64,000 bases of DNA from Bacteroidota bacterium (GTDB taxonomy: Bacteria > Bacteroidota > Bacteroidia > Chitinophagales > JADJOU01): NCBI GenBank assembly GCA_016713645.1, contig JADJOU010000008.1, positions 62,001 to 126,000 on the forward strand. Reading direction: 5' to 3'. Positions within the stretch are counted from its first letter, which is position 1, and every line of letters begins with the position of its first letter. Shown here in pieces: positions 1 through 9,154 of this stretch. The position numbers were made by a program, and so were the translations under genes. The notes below the pieces were generated by a model. That model saw nothing but the letters and a program-made list of their open reading frames with translations, did not search any database and was not told where the DNA came from.

Positions 1-2
1 CG

Positions 3-587
3 GGGTCTAATTTCATCAACCTCGCTCAAGATTACCGAGACTCGACTGTCATCGTGGATCCGAGCCCTATTGGAAATGTCTTTGTCCCACAATTGAACTC
101 CTTTGTCACCATTAATTCTTTACAGAGTTCATATACAGGAAAAGTGCCTGATGGTGAAAGGCCTTATTGGATGCAGATTTCCGACAATCTATCACACCGT
201 GTGACGCTTTCGATGAGTATTCCCATCTTCTCCAGATTTCAGCGCAAAACCAATTTGTCAAATTCTTTTCTGCAGTTGAAAAACCAGGAATTGCAACTCG
301 AGCAGACAAAAAACAAAATTCGCGAGGAGATTTATACCGCTTATATCAATTATAAAAATGCACAGAAAGCATATTATGCCAACGTGACCAACGCCAAGGC
401 CTTCGACAATTCACTCAATTTTGCTAGAGAAAAATTCAATGCCGGTGTAATCAACTCGCTTGATTTCAACACCACAGTCACCAATGACCAAAATGCAAAA
501 TCTGAATTGTTAAGATCGAAGTATGAATATATTTTTAGAAAAATTGTCTTAGACTTTTACGTCTATGGTGTGGTAAATATTGAATAA
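3..587 (+). CDS. TolC-family outer membrane efflux protein (3' part)
   Basis: C-terminal part of an outer-membrane factor; the frame is open to the window edge, so the N-terminus is missing. It would form the outer-membrane/periplasmic exit duct of a tripartite efflux or type I secretion pump. The visible part has the alternating strand and long amphipathic helix pattern of TolC repeats: a strand segment ending near VTLSMSIPIF, a helix rich in Q, E and K, and a conserved-looking tail with NSLDFNTTVTNDQNAKSELLRSKYEY. The GTG at 54 is internal, since codons upstream (GSNFINLAQDY) read through in frame. The adaptor gene starts 2 bases after the stop, so the two are surely co-transcribed. Confidence 0.85.
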   Translation, partial: GSNFINLAQDYRDSTVIVDPSPIGNVFVPQLNSFVTINSLQSSYTGKVPDGERPYWMQISDNLSHRVTLSMSIPIFSRFQRKTNLSNSFLQLKNQELQLEQTKNKIREEIYTAYINYKNAQKAYYANVTNAKAFDNSLNFAREKFNAGVINSLDFNTTVTNDQNAKSELLRSKYEYIFRKIVLDFYVYGVVNIE

Positions 588-589
588 AA

Positions 590-1876
590 ATGAATAAAAA
601 CTATTTGTATATAGGCATTGGTGTAGCCATTTTATTAGCGCTTGCGGTATTGGGCAAAAAGCGCGGCTGGTGGGGTGATGTGAAGGGAATTGAAGTTGCT
701 GTTGAAGCCGCAGCAAAGAGAGATATTTTTGAAAAAGTAAATGCTCAAGGGACTTTATTCTCTGCGACAGAGATAAAGATTAGCTCTGAAGTTTCAGGTG
801 AAATCATTGGACTGCATACCAAAGAAGGCGCATGGGTAAATAAAGGCGATTTAATCCTCGAAATCAATCCCACCATATATAAAACTTTGATTGACCAAGC
901 GCAAGCCCAAGTCAATCAAATGAAAGCCAACCTCGCAACGGTAAAGGCGCGAAACAAACAAGCCATCGCCAGTTATGCCATCGCTGAAAAAGACTATGCC
1001 CGCAAAGAAGGTCTTTATAAAAAAGATATCATCGCCATTCAAGAATTCAATCAATCGGAATCACAATATTTAGCATCAAAAGGAGAGAAAGAGGCCTCTG
1101 AGGAAAATGTGCATGCCGCCGAATTTCAACTTGAAAATGCACAAGCAGGTTTTAAACAAGCGCAAGAGAATCTAAGCCGAACAAAAATCTATGCGCCTAT
1201 GAGTGGCACGGTCTCCAAACAAAGTGTTGAGTTAGGCGAGCGCGTTGTCGGAACAGCCCAGATGTCTGGAACAGAATTAATCCGGATTTCCGATTTAAAC
1301 AATATGGAAGTGCGCGTAGATGTCTCTGAAAATGATATTGTCAAGACCAATATCGGCGACTCCGCGATTATTGACATTGAAAGTTATCCAGATATAAAAT
1401 TTAAAGGCGTCGTTTCTCAAAAGGCCTATTCATCGAATCAAAACTCCATGATCACAGACAAAGTGACCAATTTTATTGTGAGAATAAAGTTAGACAAAAC
1501 AGCCATTTCCTCCAATTCAACGTTGGGCTCTGAACAATTTCCCTTTAGGCCGGGCATGACTGCTTCTGCAGATATCATTACCAATAAGGCCATCGGCGTG
1601 CTTGCTGTGCCGATTCAATGCGTCACCACGCGCGAAAAAGAAAAAAACAAGGACGAGACGGATGAAGTTGTCTTCTTCGCCGATAAAAACAAAGCAGTTA
1701 AAAGAATCGTTAAAACGGGGATACAAGACGACAACTACATAGAAATTAAATCGGGCGTAAAGCTTGGCGATAAGGTGATTAAAGCGCCTTTCAGGGTAAT
1801 TGCCAAAACCATAAAAGCGGACGATGTTATTGTTGAAGTAGACGAGGAAAAATTGAATAATAAGAAAGAGAAGTAA
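590..1876 (+). CDS. HlyD/MacA-type periplasmic adaptor (membrane fusion protein)
   Basis: Periplasmic adaptor linking an inner-membrane pump to the outer-membrane duct encoded just upstream. It has an N-terminal membrane anchor (about residues 5-22), a biotinyl-lipoyl half domain (SSEVSGEIIGLHTKEGAWV), a long coiled-coil hairpin (about 95-200, rich in A, Q, K, E), the second lipoyl half (IYAPMSGTVSKQSVELGERV) and beta-barrel/membrane-proximal domains to residue 428. The length is normal for MacA/HlyD proteins. The inner-membrane partner is not in the window after this gene, so whether it serves an ABC or RND pump is unknown; the MacA-like architecture slightly favours ABC. The start is ATG 2 bases after the upstream stop. 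Confidence 0.88.
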   Translation: MNKNYLYIGIGVAILLALAVLGKKRGWWGDVKGIEVAVEAAAKRDIFEKVNAQGTLFSATEIKISSEVSGEIIGLHTKEGAWVNKGDLILEINPTIYKTLIDQAQAQVNQMKANLATVKARNKQAIASYAIAEKDYARKEGLYKKDIIAIQEFNQSESQYLASKGEKEASEENVHAAEFQLENAQAGFKQAQENLSRTKIYAPMSGTVSKQSVELGERVVGTAQMSGTELIRISDLNNMEVRVDVSENDIVKTNIGDSAIIDIESYPDIKFKGVVSQKAYSSNQNSMITDKVTNFIVRIKLDKTAISSNSTLGSEQFPFRPGMTASADIITNKAIGVLAVPIQCVTTREKEKNKDETDEVVFFADKNKAVKRIVKTGIQDDNYIEIKSGVKLGDKVIKAPFRVIAKTIKADDVIVEVDEEKLNNKKEK

Positions 1877-1906
1877 GGCTCCTCCCGTCACTAAATAGCA
1901 GCATGT

Positions 1907-3049
1907 ATGCATCCATTTCAACTGTCATACTGGGAGCAAAAATCATTCTTTTCAAACATTGATTTATTGGTGGTAGGCAGCGGGATTGTCGGACTCAATG
2001 CTGCATGGGCTTTTAAAAAACGCCAACCTTCTGCAAATGTTCTAGTCATTGAAAAAAGTTTTCTCCCCTACGGCGCGAGCACACGCAATGCTGGCTTTGC
2101 CTGCTTTGGCAGCTTGTCAGAATTGATCGAAGATAAAAAAACAATGGGTGAAAAAGCCATGTTTGATTTGGTTGAAAAGCGCATTCGCGGACTTGATAAA
2201 CTGCGCAAAAATCTCGGAGACGAATCCATTGGATACAAGCATTACGGAGGATATGAATTGTTTAGGAAATCCGATTTTCCTCTCTACGAATCTTGCCTCA
2301 ATGAAATGCAATATTTCAATGAATCCCTAGAAAAATATACCCAGCAAAAGTCTACGTTTGAAATGAAAGATGCATCCATTTCTCACATGGGATTTGCTGA
2401 AACAGAACATATGCTTTGGAATAATGCAGAAGGTCAAATCGACACCGGGATGATGATGAACTCTTTGCTCTCTGCCTGCCGAAATTCTGGGATACAGATA
2501 CTCAATGGCATCTCAATTGAAAGATTTGATGGCGCACAAGGGCGCGTTAGTGTGCTCACAGACGCCGGATTTGAGTTCTCTGTTAAAAAGCTCATCATTA
2601 CCACCAATGCTTTCGCCAAAGACCTCCTTCCCGAACTGGAAGTCGAACCTGCACGCGCTCAGGTATTAATCACAGCACCTATTCCCAATTTAAACATTAA
2701 AGGTTGCTTCCATTTTGATCGCGGTTATTATTATTTCCGGAATATCGACAATCGCATTTTGTTTGGAGGCGCAAGAAACTCAGCCTTTGAAGACGAAGCC
2801 ACCACTTACTTTGGTATAACACAAACAATCCAACACAAATTAGAGCATATTCTTGCAGAAACCATTCTGCCCAATACACCTTTCACCATAGAAAATCGCT
2901 GGAGTGGAATTATGGGTCTCGGACCTAAAAAAGGGCCCATTGTCAAAGCGATCTCCGCGAATGTCTTCTGCGCCGTTCGCATGTCGGGGATGGGCGTGGC
3001 CATTGGCTCTGAGATAGGCGAAGATGTCGCTAAACTCGCTTCTAATTAA
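1907..3049 (+). CDS. FAD-dependent oxidoreductase (DAO family)
   Basis: Flavin amine/amino-acid oxidase-like protein of 380 residues. A Rossmann FAD-binding motif lies near the N-terminus (VVGSGIVGLNAAW, about residues 22-34), followed by an acidic residue ending strand 2 (VIEK) and the typical substrate-domain segment STRNAGFACFGS. The C-terminus carries the second FAD contact (RMSGMGVAIGSEIGEDVA). The family oxidises amines or amino acids such as glycine or sarcosine; the substrate here cannot be read from the sequence. It is 30 bases downstream of the adaptor gene and may be read through from it, but no functional tie is evident. Confidence 0.8.
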   Translation: MHPFQLSYWEQKSFFSNIDLLVVGSGIVGLNAAWAFKKRQPSANVLVIEKSFLPYGASTRNAGFACFGSLSELIEDKKTMGEKAMFDLVEKRIRGLDKLRKNLGDESIGYKHYGGYELFRKSDFPLYESCLNEMQYFNESLEKYTQQKSTFEMKDASISHMGFAETEHMLWNNAEGQIDTGMMMNSLLSACRNSGIQILNGISIERFDGAQGRVSVLTDAGFEFSVKKLIITTNAFAKDLLPELEVEPARAQVLITAPIPNLNIKGCFHFDRGYYYFRNIDNRILFGGARNSAFEDEATTYFGITQTIQHKLEHILAETILPNTPFTIENRWSGIMGLGPKKGPIVKAISANVFCAVRMSGMGVAIGSEIGEDVAKLASN

Positions 3050-3086
3050 GCCGCTTTTCAGAACAGAATCATTTGTCTTTTAACAT

Positions 3087-4232
3087 TTACTTCTGCCCGT
3101 ATATTTCTGCCTTGGGGAAAAATGCCAAATATGCAAATGCAAAATGGTTGGTATGCGGTAGAATATCCAATTGAACTCCTTGGTGCTTCCCCTCTTTGCA
3201 ATAACCTGTAATATCCCATATAGAACCCGTTTGATCGTCTTTAAAATATCGACCCGCTTTCTTAAAAGTCAAATTTACCCCTTCTACTTTGGTTACAAAT
3301 GGAGCCGCACTTCCCACTTTCTTTGATGACGCCAAATCATCTTCATCCAATACTGAAACCATTCCATCGTGATAGAAAATGACGATATTCGTTTTTCCTA
3401 TGGTCTCATGCACGACCTGTTTCTTTGCCAATTCTCTATAAGGCTAGATTTTGTCGTGCTCTTGATAGTGAATTCCTAAAACGTGCTCAATTGGCGGCAA
3501 ACGCTTGTCTATTTTCTCTGGTAAAAAATACTCCTTTGATAAATTATCGCCATGTTCTAAATGATGAAATTGTCTGTGCCCATCTTTCTTTGCCATTAAA
3601 CTTAATTCAACGGGTGCCAGAATTTTTCCTTTCGGGTACCGATCAAAAAAATCATCCACAGAAATTAGCAATGCCCTCATCATATTCAAAGCCACTCCTG
3701 AATGCTCTCCAGCAATTCCCTCTCCTGTCAATTGTCCCCACCATGATTCTGTCTCGCGGTCATACATCACCATATCATTATGAATTAACAATCCAGAAAC
3801 CCCAAATTGCATCGTCTTTTCTCCTTTTGGCGTAGCTATATTTCTATTAAAAACCAACGCGGAATTGCACATCGGACAATAAGAAACCATAATGTTTTTA
3901 CCCCCAACGGTATCATTGCTCAATTCAAATAGTGTCAGAATGCTCAATGGATAAGCCCTCGCTTCGCCTCCAAAATTAACGACGATTGCTGGCTCATGCG
4001 CATAGAATTTATTTCTGGGATCTTCTTTGGTAATAAAATTGGGGAAATCCAAGGTTAGAATCGCATCTTTCTCTGTTGCTATGCTCAACTCTTTAAATTC
4101 ATAGGTATGCTTTGCTGTATCTGTTTTCCAACGATAGGAGATTTTGTTTGGATTGGGAATTTGCGCGTATAGCCCAATGGATAGGGTCAAAAAAAGGGCA
4201 ATTGTAATTTGACGGTGCTGAATCATTCGCAT
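3087..4232 (-). CDS. DUF3179 domain protein, interrupted by an in-frame TAG
   Basis: Secreted DUF3179 protein of about 381 codons; function unknown. A signal peptide is visible (ITIALFLTLSIGLYAQ). The N-terminal part carries the family core, including AYPLSILTLFELSNDTVGG and SYCPMCNSALVFNR (Cys-x2-Cys). Codons 262-263 read I-stop: a TAG at 3444..3446 lies in frame, and the same frame then continues with PYRELAKKQVV and a second DUF3179 half ending DITGYCKEG...AFAYLAFFPKAEIYG. The stop sits where the family has Tyr in a KAYPY-like motif, so TAT/TAC to TAG by one base is the simplest explanation. It is either a recent nonsense mutation or a sequence error. It is followed upstream on this strand by a terminator. 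Confidence 0.75.
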
Positions 4233-4297
4233 TTTAATCTTTTAGATGTATAAAAGTATCATAATTTAAGATTCCGCCTTCGCTTTTTTGCAAAAAA

Positions 4298-4323
4298 AAG
4301 GCGCTTGTTTTCACAAGCGCCTT
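4298..4323 (-). terminator. Rho-independent terminator of the lipoprotein gene
   Basis: Perfect 11-bp inverted repeat (AAGGCGCTTGT / ACAAGCGCCTT, 4-base loop) followed on the minus strand by an eight-T run. It lies 20 bases after the stop codon at 4345 and separates the lipoprotein gene from the DUF3179 gene. Confidence 0.85.
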
Positions 4324-4344
4324 CATTTTAAAGATAAATTATGA

Positions 4345-5178
4345 TTACAATAAAATGTCTTTTGATGTACCATCAACTGTCAAGACTGCTTTTGCATCGC
4401 AATCCCCGTTTCCAAAATCCAAGGTTTTTGTTTTTGTTGTTGTTGTTCCTGTTTTGACATAATTTATAACCCCGCTGATGATATACTTGCAAGCCATATC
4501 TTTAATCAAAGGAGTTGATATGGTTGTTTCAAAACTATTGCCATTCGATGATGAGCCAGAAGCGCTTCCTGTAAGTTCATATTTGTCGTCACCCCAAGTT
4601 TTTGTTCCTGCTCCTGCAATCATCGTACGCGTTCTTGTTGAAGTCCACGTCATTGATTTTCCATTTGCCTTTGTAATTGTCAAACTTGTCGAAATGGTCC
4701 AATACATTTGTCCTTTCGAATTTAGTCCTTTATAAACAATTGTTTTTGTTCCTTCTACCGAATTGCCATTGTTAGAGAATTTCTCAAATGTAACTGTACT
4801 GCTATAGCCCTCGTCAAAAAATTTCTTTCCGTTAAAGCTTTTGAAAATTTTGCCTTTGTACAATCTGCCGTTTCTGCCCTTACACCCGCTCTCTCCGCCA
4901 AAATCTATTTTTATTGACCCTTTAGACAAGTCTTTTTCAATTTTTATTGAATCACTCAATATGCTACTCGCATCTCCTGTCTTTAAATCTTCTAATTTCT
5001 CATTCACATCTGATTGACTTGCAATGTTTTCAACATCATCGTCAATTTGTTCTGCAAGTACATTATCTTCTGCAATTTCTGTATCACTCGTTAAATCAAC
5101 AGCCTTACTGCATGACATTTGAATGCTCAATAGTCCAATAGATAGAATTCCTACTGCTAAAATTTTTTTTGTGTTCAT
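4345..5178 (-). CDS. Hypothetical lipoprotein
   Basis: Protein of 277 residues not recognised. It has a lipoprotein signal peptide with lipobox (LLSIQMSC, Cys about 23), an acidic segment (residues 30-60), then a Gly/Thr/Lys-rich beta region with repeated T-x-T patterns (TSTRTRTM, TGTTTTKTKT) and two Cys pairs (GCKGRNG, GDCDAK). The end of the protein is strand-rich and hydrophilic, which suggests a surface-exposed or periplasmic beta protein anchored by lipid. It is a single gene, with a terminator behind it and about 170 bases of spacer before the divergent ABC exporter gene. Confidence 0.6.
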   Translation of the reverse strand: MNTKKILAVGILSIGLLSIQMSCSKAVDLTSDTEIAEDNVLAEQIDDDVENIASQSDVNEKLEDLKTGDASSILSDSIKIEKDLSKGSIKIDFGGESGCKGRNGRLYKGKIFKSFNGKKFFDEGYSSTVTFEKFSNNGNSVEGTKTIVYKGLNSKGQMYWTISTSLTITKANGKSMTWTSTRTRTMIAGAGTKTWGDDKYELTGSASGSSSNGNSFETTISTPLIKDMACKYIISGVINYVKTGTTTTKTKTLDFGNGDCDAKAVLTVDGTSKDILL

Positions 5179-5356
5179 AATTCTTTACTTTTAAAATTTA
5201 CAATGAATAATAACTAAGACGGTTTTTTAACCCTCTTGGTTGCGTTATGACAAAAATTGTGCTGTTTGGTTTAAACTTTGGTTAAAAAACTTTAAGAACG
5301 AATTCCCTCATTTTTTTGTTTAATTGCGTACCCGCTATTTTTGCTGCGTCTTTTCT

Positions 5357-7100
5357 ATGAAACTTCTTTTCAATTATTTAAAAAACTACAAAGGACTTAT
5401 TGCCTTGGCTCTATTGCTCGCCGCACTCAATCAGACCTTTTCCCTTTTAGACCCTTTTATCTTTGGCAAAATCATCGATCGATTTGCCTCAAAACCATCC
5501 AATCACTTGGAGCACGACTATATTTATGGGGTAGGTTTCTTGGTGCTATGTGCTATTGGTGTCGCCATGATCAGTAGAATTGCCAAGGCTTTTCAAGATT
5601 ATGTCACCAGCTTAATCGTTCAAAAGTTTGGCGCGCGCGTGTATACAGATGGCTTAAAACACTCCCTAAAATTGCCATTCCAACAGTTTGAAGACCAACG
5701 CAGTGGTGAAACCTTGAACATTTTACAAAAAGTCCGCTCTGATTGTGAAAAATTCATTTCTAATTGCATCAACGTTCTTTTCGCTTCACTAGTGGGCATT
5801 GTGTTTGTCATGATCTATGCGTTTTCTGTTGAACCAAAACTCATATTCATCTATTTTATCGCCTCTTTTCTTCTTTTTGCGCTGACGAGTTTTTTGAGCA
5901 AAAAAATTAAAGAAATTCAGAAGAACATTGTCAAAGAGACCAATATCCTGGCTGGCGCCACCACGGAGAGCTTGCGAAATATCGAATTGGTGAAAAGCCT
6001 CGGATTGACAGACCAAGAAATTCGTCGGCTCAATATTTCCACGATGAAAATATTGCAGTTAGAATTAAAAAAAGTCAAGGATATCCGCAGCATCAGCTTT
6101 GTTCAAGGCACTTTTGTCAATTTGTTGAGGCAGTCCATCATGTTTTTTTTACTCTTCCTCATTTTTAAAGGCAAGCTCTCTGTGGGTCAATTGATGACAC
6201 TTCAGTTCTACTCTTTCTTTATATTCGGTCCATTACAGGAGATTGGCAATGTCATTTTATCCTATCGCGAAGCGGAGGCATCTCTGCATAATTTTAAAAC
6301 CATTTTAAATACACCTATTGAGGCCAAGCCCGAAAACCCCATTAAAATAAACGCCCTTGAAACCTTTGAATTCGATGGCGTTTCTTTTAAACACAAATCC
6401 AGTGAGCATTATGCGCTTGAAAACATTCATTTTCAAGTAAAACAAGGGGAGACCATTGCCTTCGTGGGTCCATCTGGCTCAGGAAAAACAACGCTGGTGA
6501 AACTTTTGGTCGGTCTCTATCGTCCCGAGCAAGGCTCTATTCTATACAATTCCATAGATTCTGTGAACTTGGACATTGAAGAAGTACGACATCAAATTGG
6601 CTTTGTAACTCAAGACACGCAGTTATTTTCTGGTACGATCAAAGAGAATCTGCTCTTTGTAAACCCTACTGCCACGGACGAGGAAATTCACCGCGTTCTT
6701 ATGAAATCGGCATGTCAAAATTTATTGGCGCGCAGCGATAAAGGTATTGACACCATCATCGGTGAAGGCGGTATTAAAATCTCTGGCGGCGAAAAGCAGC
6801 GGCTATCGATTGCACGCGCTTCTGCGCAACCCTAAACTCATCGTTTTTGATGAAGCCACTTCTGCATTAGACTCAATCACTGAAACTGAAATAACCGATA
6901 CGATACGCTCTATTGCATCGACAAAAAATCATATGATGGTACTGATTGCACATAGACTTTCAACCATCATGCATGCCGATCGGATATTTGTATTAGAAAA
7001 AGGCAAAGTCGTTGAAATGGGCGACCATTCATCGCTTTTAGCGGAAAAAGGCTTGTACTATGCCATGTGGCGTCAACAAATTGGCGAACGAAAATCGTAA
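5357..7100 (+). CDS. ABC exporter, fused permease-ATPase (frameshifted)
   Basis: Half-transporter of the MsbA/Atm1/multidrug type, about 580 codons. The membrane domain (residues 1-300, about six segments) is followed by an ATPase domain with Walker A (GPSGSGKTT), Q-loop (QDTQLFSGTI), signature (SGGEKQRLSIARA), Walker B (LIVFDEATSALD) and H-loop (IAHRLST). The reading frame breaks near 6818-6822: the first frame runs into a stop at 6835 just after the signature, while LLRNPKLIVFDEATSALD continues in the next frame. Both sides are fully conserved, so an indel error or very recent mutation is likely. The ATG at 5357 (MKLLFNYLKNYKG) is preferred over the upstream TTG at 5324. The substrate is unknown. 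Confidence 0.85.
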
Positions 7101-7137
7101 ACCCTTTGATTCAAGGCACAAAGCCTCGAAAAATAAT

Positions 7138-7145
7138 TATGTTTG
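7138..7145 (+). promoter_or_regulatory. Candidate -7 box upstream of queE
   Basis: TATGTTTG fits the Bacteroidota sigma factor -7 consensus TAnnTTTG, 32 bases before the TTG start. No clear -33 TTTG at the usual spacing was found, so the call is tentative. Confidence 0.35.
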
Positions 7146-7177
7146 CAGCTATTCTAATCATTTAATCACCACAAGGT

Positions 7178-7786
7178 TTGAGCTCACAGAAATTATATCC
7201 CGTCATGGAACACTTCTATACCATTCAAGGTGAAGGGTTTTTCAGCGGCTGTGCTGCTTATTTTATTCGTTTGGGCGGTTGCGATGTCGGTTGCACTTGG
7301 TGCGACGTAAAAGAGAGCTGGGATCCTGAAAAGCACAAAAAATATAGTTCTGATCAAATTCTCCAATGGATTGTTGATGCAAAGGCAAGTCTTTGTGTCA
7401 TCACAGGTGGTGAACCCCTTATGCACGATTTAAGTGATTTGACCCTTCTTTTGCATAAAAATGGGATTCAGATCAATATTGAAACCTCTGGAACTTCACC
7501 GATATCGGGCCATTTGGATTGGATTACCTTTTCTCCAAAGCGATTTAAAAAACCCCTCCCTGAATTTTACGCACGAGCGAACGAGCTAAAAATTATTGTC
7601 GCTCACCCCAATGATTTGCGCTGGGGCGAAGAATTTGCATCACATGTTTCACCCAAGTGCCATTTGTATTTACAACCGGAATGGTCAAAGGAAAAAGAGG
7701 TCTTGCCGAAAATGATTGATTTTGTCAAAGCCAATCCATCTTGGAAAATTTCCCTACAAACGCATAAATACATGGGAATAGACTAG
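7178..7786 (+). CDS. queE: 7-carboxy-7-deazaguanine synthase
   Basis: Radical SAM enzyme that rearranges 6-carboxytetrahydropterin to 7-carboxy-7-deazaguanine in queuosine/7-deazaguanine synthesis. The iron-sulfur cluster motif Cys-x3-Cys-x2-Cys is present (CDVGCTWC), preceded by MEHFYTIQGEGFFSG and followed by DVKESWD, which is typical of the Bacteroidota form. The GGEP motif (ITGGEPLMH) binds SAM. At 202 residues it matches the family. The start is TTG at 7178, giving SSQKLYPVMEHF as in relatives; ATG at 7205 is an alternative that would drop nine residues. It stands between the ABC exporter and glyA, without other queuosine genes. Confidence 0.9.
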   Translation: MSSQKLYPVMEHFYTIQGEGFFSGCAAYFIRLGGCDVGCTWCDVKESWDPEKHKKYSSDQILQWIVDAKASLCVITGGEPLMHDLSDLTLLLHKNGIQINIETSGTSPISGHLDWITFSPKRFKKPLPEFYARANELKIIVAHPNDLRWGEEFASHVSPKCHLYLQPEWSKEKEVLPKMIDFVKANPSWKISLQTHKYMGID

Positions 7787-7879
7787 TTCTAAACAGATTG
7801 TTATTTTCGCCATTTTTATTTTCCGCATTTTTTTGCTTTTTGATTATCATTGTAAAACTTATTCAAAAAACCATTTCTT

Positions 7880-9148
7880 ATGCCGAAAGATCAAAAAATA
7901 TTTGATTTAATTGATCAAGAACTTACAAGACAAATCGAAGGTCTTGAGTTGATTGCTTCTGAAAATTATACCTCTCTTGATGTCATGAAAGCCATGGGCT
8001 CGTGTCTGACCAATAAATATGCTGAAGGGCTTCCAAAGAATCGATATTATGGTGGTTGCGAAGTGGTAGATGAAGTAGAACAAATCGCCATCGACAGAAT
8101 CAAAACCATATTTGGCGCTGCTTGGGCAAATGTTCAACCCCATTCTGGTGCACAGGCAAATGCTGCCGTTATGTTGGCTGTTCTCAAACCTGGAGACTCC
8201 ATTCTTGGTTTTGATTTGAGCCATGGTGGCCATTTAACGCATGGTTCTCCTGTTAACTTTTCAGGCAAACTCTATCAACCAAATTTCTACGGCGTTGAAG
8301 AGGCGACGGGCATTATCGATATGGATAAAGTAGAAGCAAAGGCAATAGAAGTAAAGCCAAAACTCATCATCTGCGGAGCATCTGCTTATTCGCGCGATTG
8401 GGATTATGCGCGTTTCCGTGCTATTGCAGATAAAGTGGGCGCTCTTTTGCTTGCAGATATCTCGCATACTGCTGGTTTGATTGCCGCGAAATTGATGAAC
8501 GACCCTATTCCTCATTGTCATTTCGTATCTAGTACCACCCACAAAACGCTTCGCGGACCAAGAGGTGGCATCATCTTAATGGGCCGTGATTTTGATAATC
8601 CTTGGGGATTGACCAATCCGAAAGGCGAGATTCGAAAAATGTCTGCACTATTAGACTTAGCCGTATTCCCAGGAACTCAAGGCGGACCATTAGAACATGT
8701 CATTGCCGCAAAAGCGGTATCTTTTTTTGAAGCTATGCAACCGGAATATGTCGCCTATCAAAAACAAGTTAAAGCCAATGCTCAAGCCATGGCTAAGGCG
8801 TTTACAGACCGCGGATATAAAATCATCTCTGGTGGTACAGATAATCACCTCATGTTGATCGATCTAAGAAATAAAAATATCTCTGGGAAAAAAGCTGATT
8901 TAACTCTGGGCAAGGTGCATATAACCATCAATAAAAACATGGTTCCCTTCGATGATAAATCTCCTTTCATCACATCGGGTATTCGCGTTGGAACACCTGC
9001 TATTACAACACGTGGCATGAAAGAAGCAGATATGGAAACCATTGTGAATTGGATCGATCGCGCCATTGTGAATGCAGATAATGAAGACGCTTTGGCTGCA
9101 ATTAAACAAGAAGTTGTCGCTTTCGCAAAAAAATGGATTTTGTATTAA
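7880..9148 (+). CDS. glyA: Serine hydroxymethyltransferase
   Basis: Cytosolic PLP enzyme interconverting serine and glycine with transfer of a one-carbon unit to tetrahydrofolate. At 422 residues it is full length. Visible landmarks are the N-terminal [29 protein letters not shown], the PLP site lysine in [14 protein letters not shown] (about residue 225), and the C-terminal [14 protein letters not shown]. It starts with ATG at 7880 (MPKDQKIF) and is a housekeeping gene. It ends 6 bases before the convergent glycosyltransferase gene. Confidence 0.97.
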   Translation: MPKDQKIFDLIDQELTRQIEGLELIASENYTSLDVMKAMGSCLTNKYAEGLPKNRYYGGCEVVDEVEQIAIDRIKTIFGAAWANVQPHSGAQANAAVMLAVLKPGDSILGFDLSHGGHLTHGSPVNFSGKLYQPNFYGVEEATGIIDMDKVEAKAIEVKPKLIICGASAYSRDWDYARFRAIADKVGALLLADISHTAGLIAAKLMNDPIPHCHFVSSTTHKTLRGPRGGIILMGRDFDNPWGLTNPKGEIRKMSALLDLAVFPGTQGGPLEHVIAAKAVSFFEAMQPEYVAYQKQVKANAQAMAKAFTDRGYKIISGGTDNHLMLIDLRNKNISGKKADLTLGKVHITINKNMVPFDDKSPFITSGIRVGTPAITTRGMKEADMETIVNWIDRAIVNADNEDALAAIKQEVVAFAKKWILY

Positions 9149-9154
9149 TCCAAA

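Noticed and set aside
3425..3835. Plus-strand open frame of 136 codons over the DUF3179 gene
   Set aside because: It is a shadow of the minus-strand coding sequence, with no signature of its own; the DUF3179 frame explains the region.
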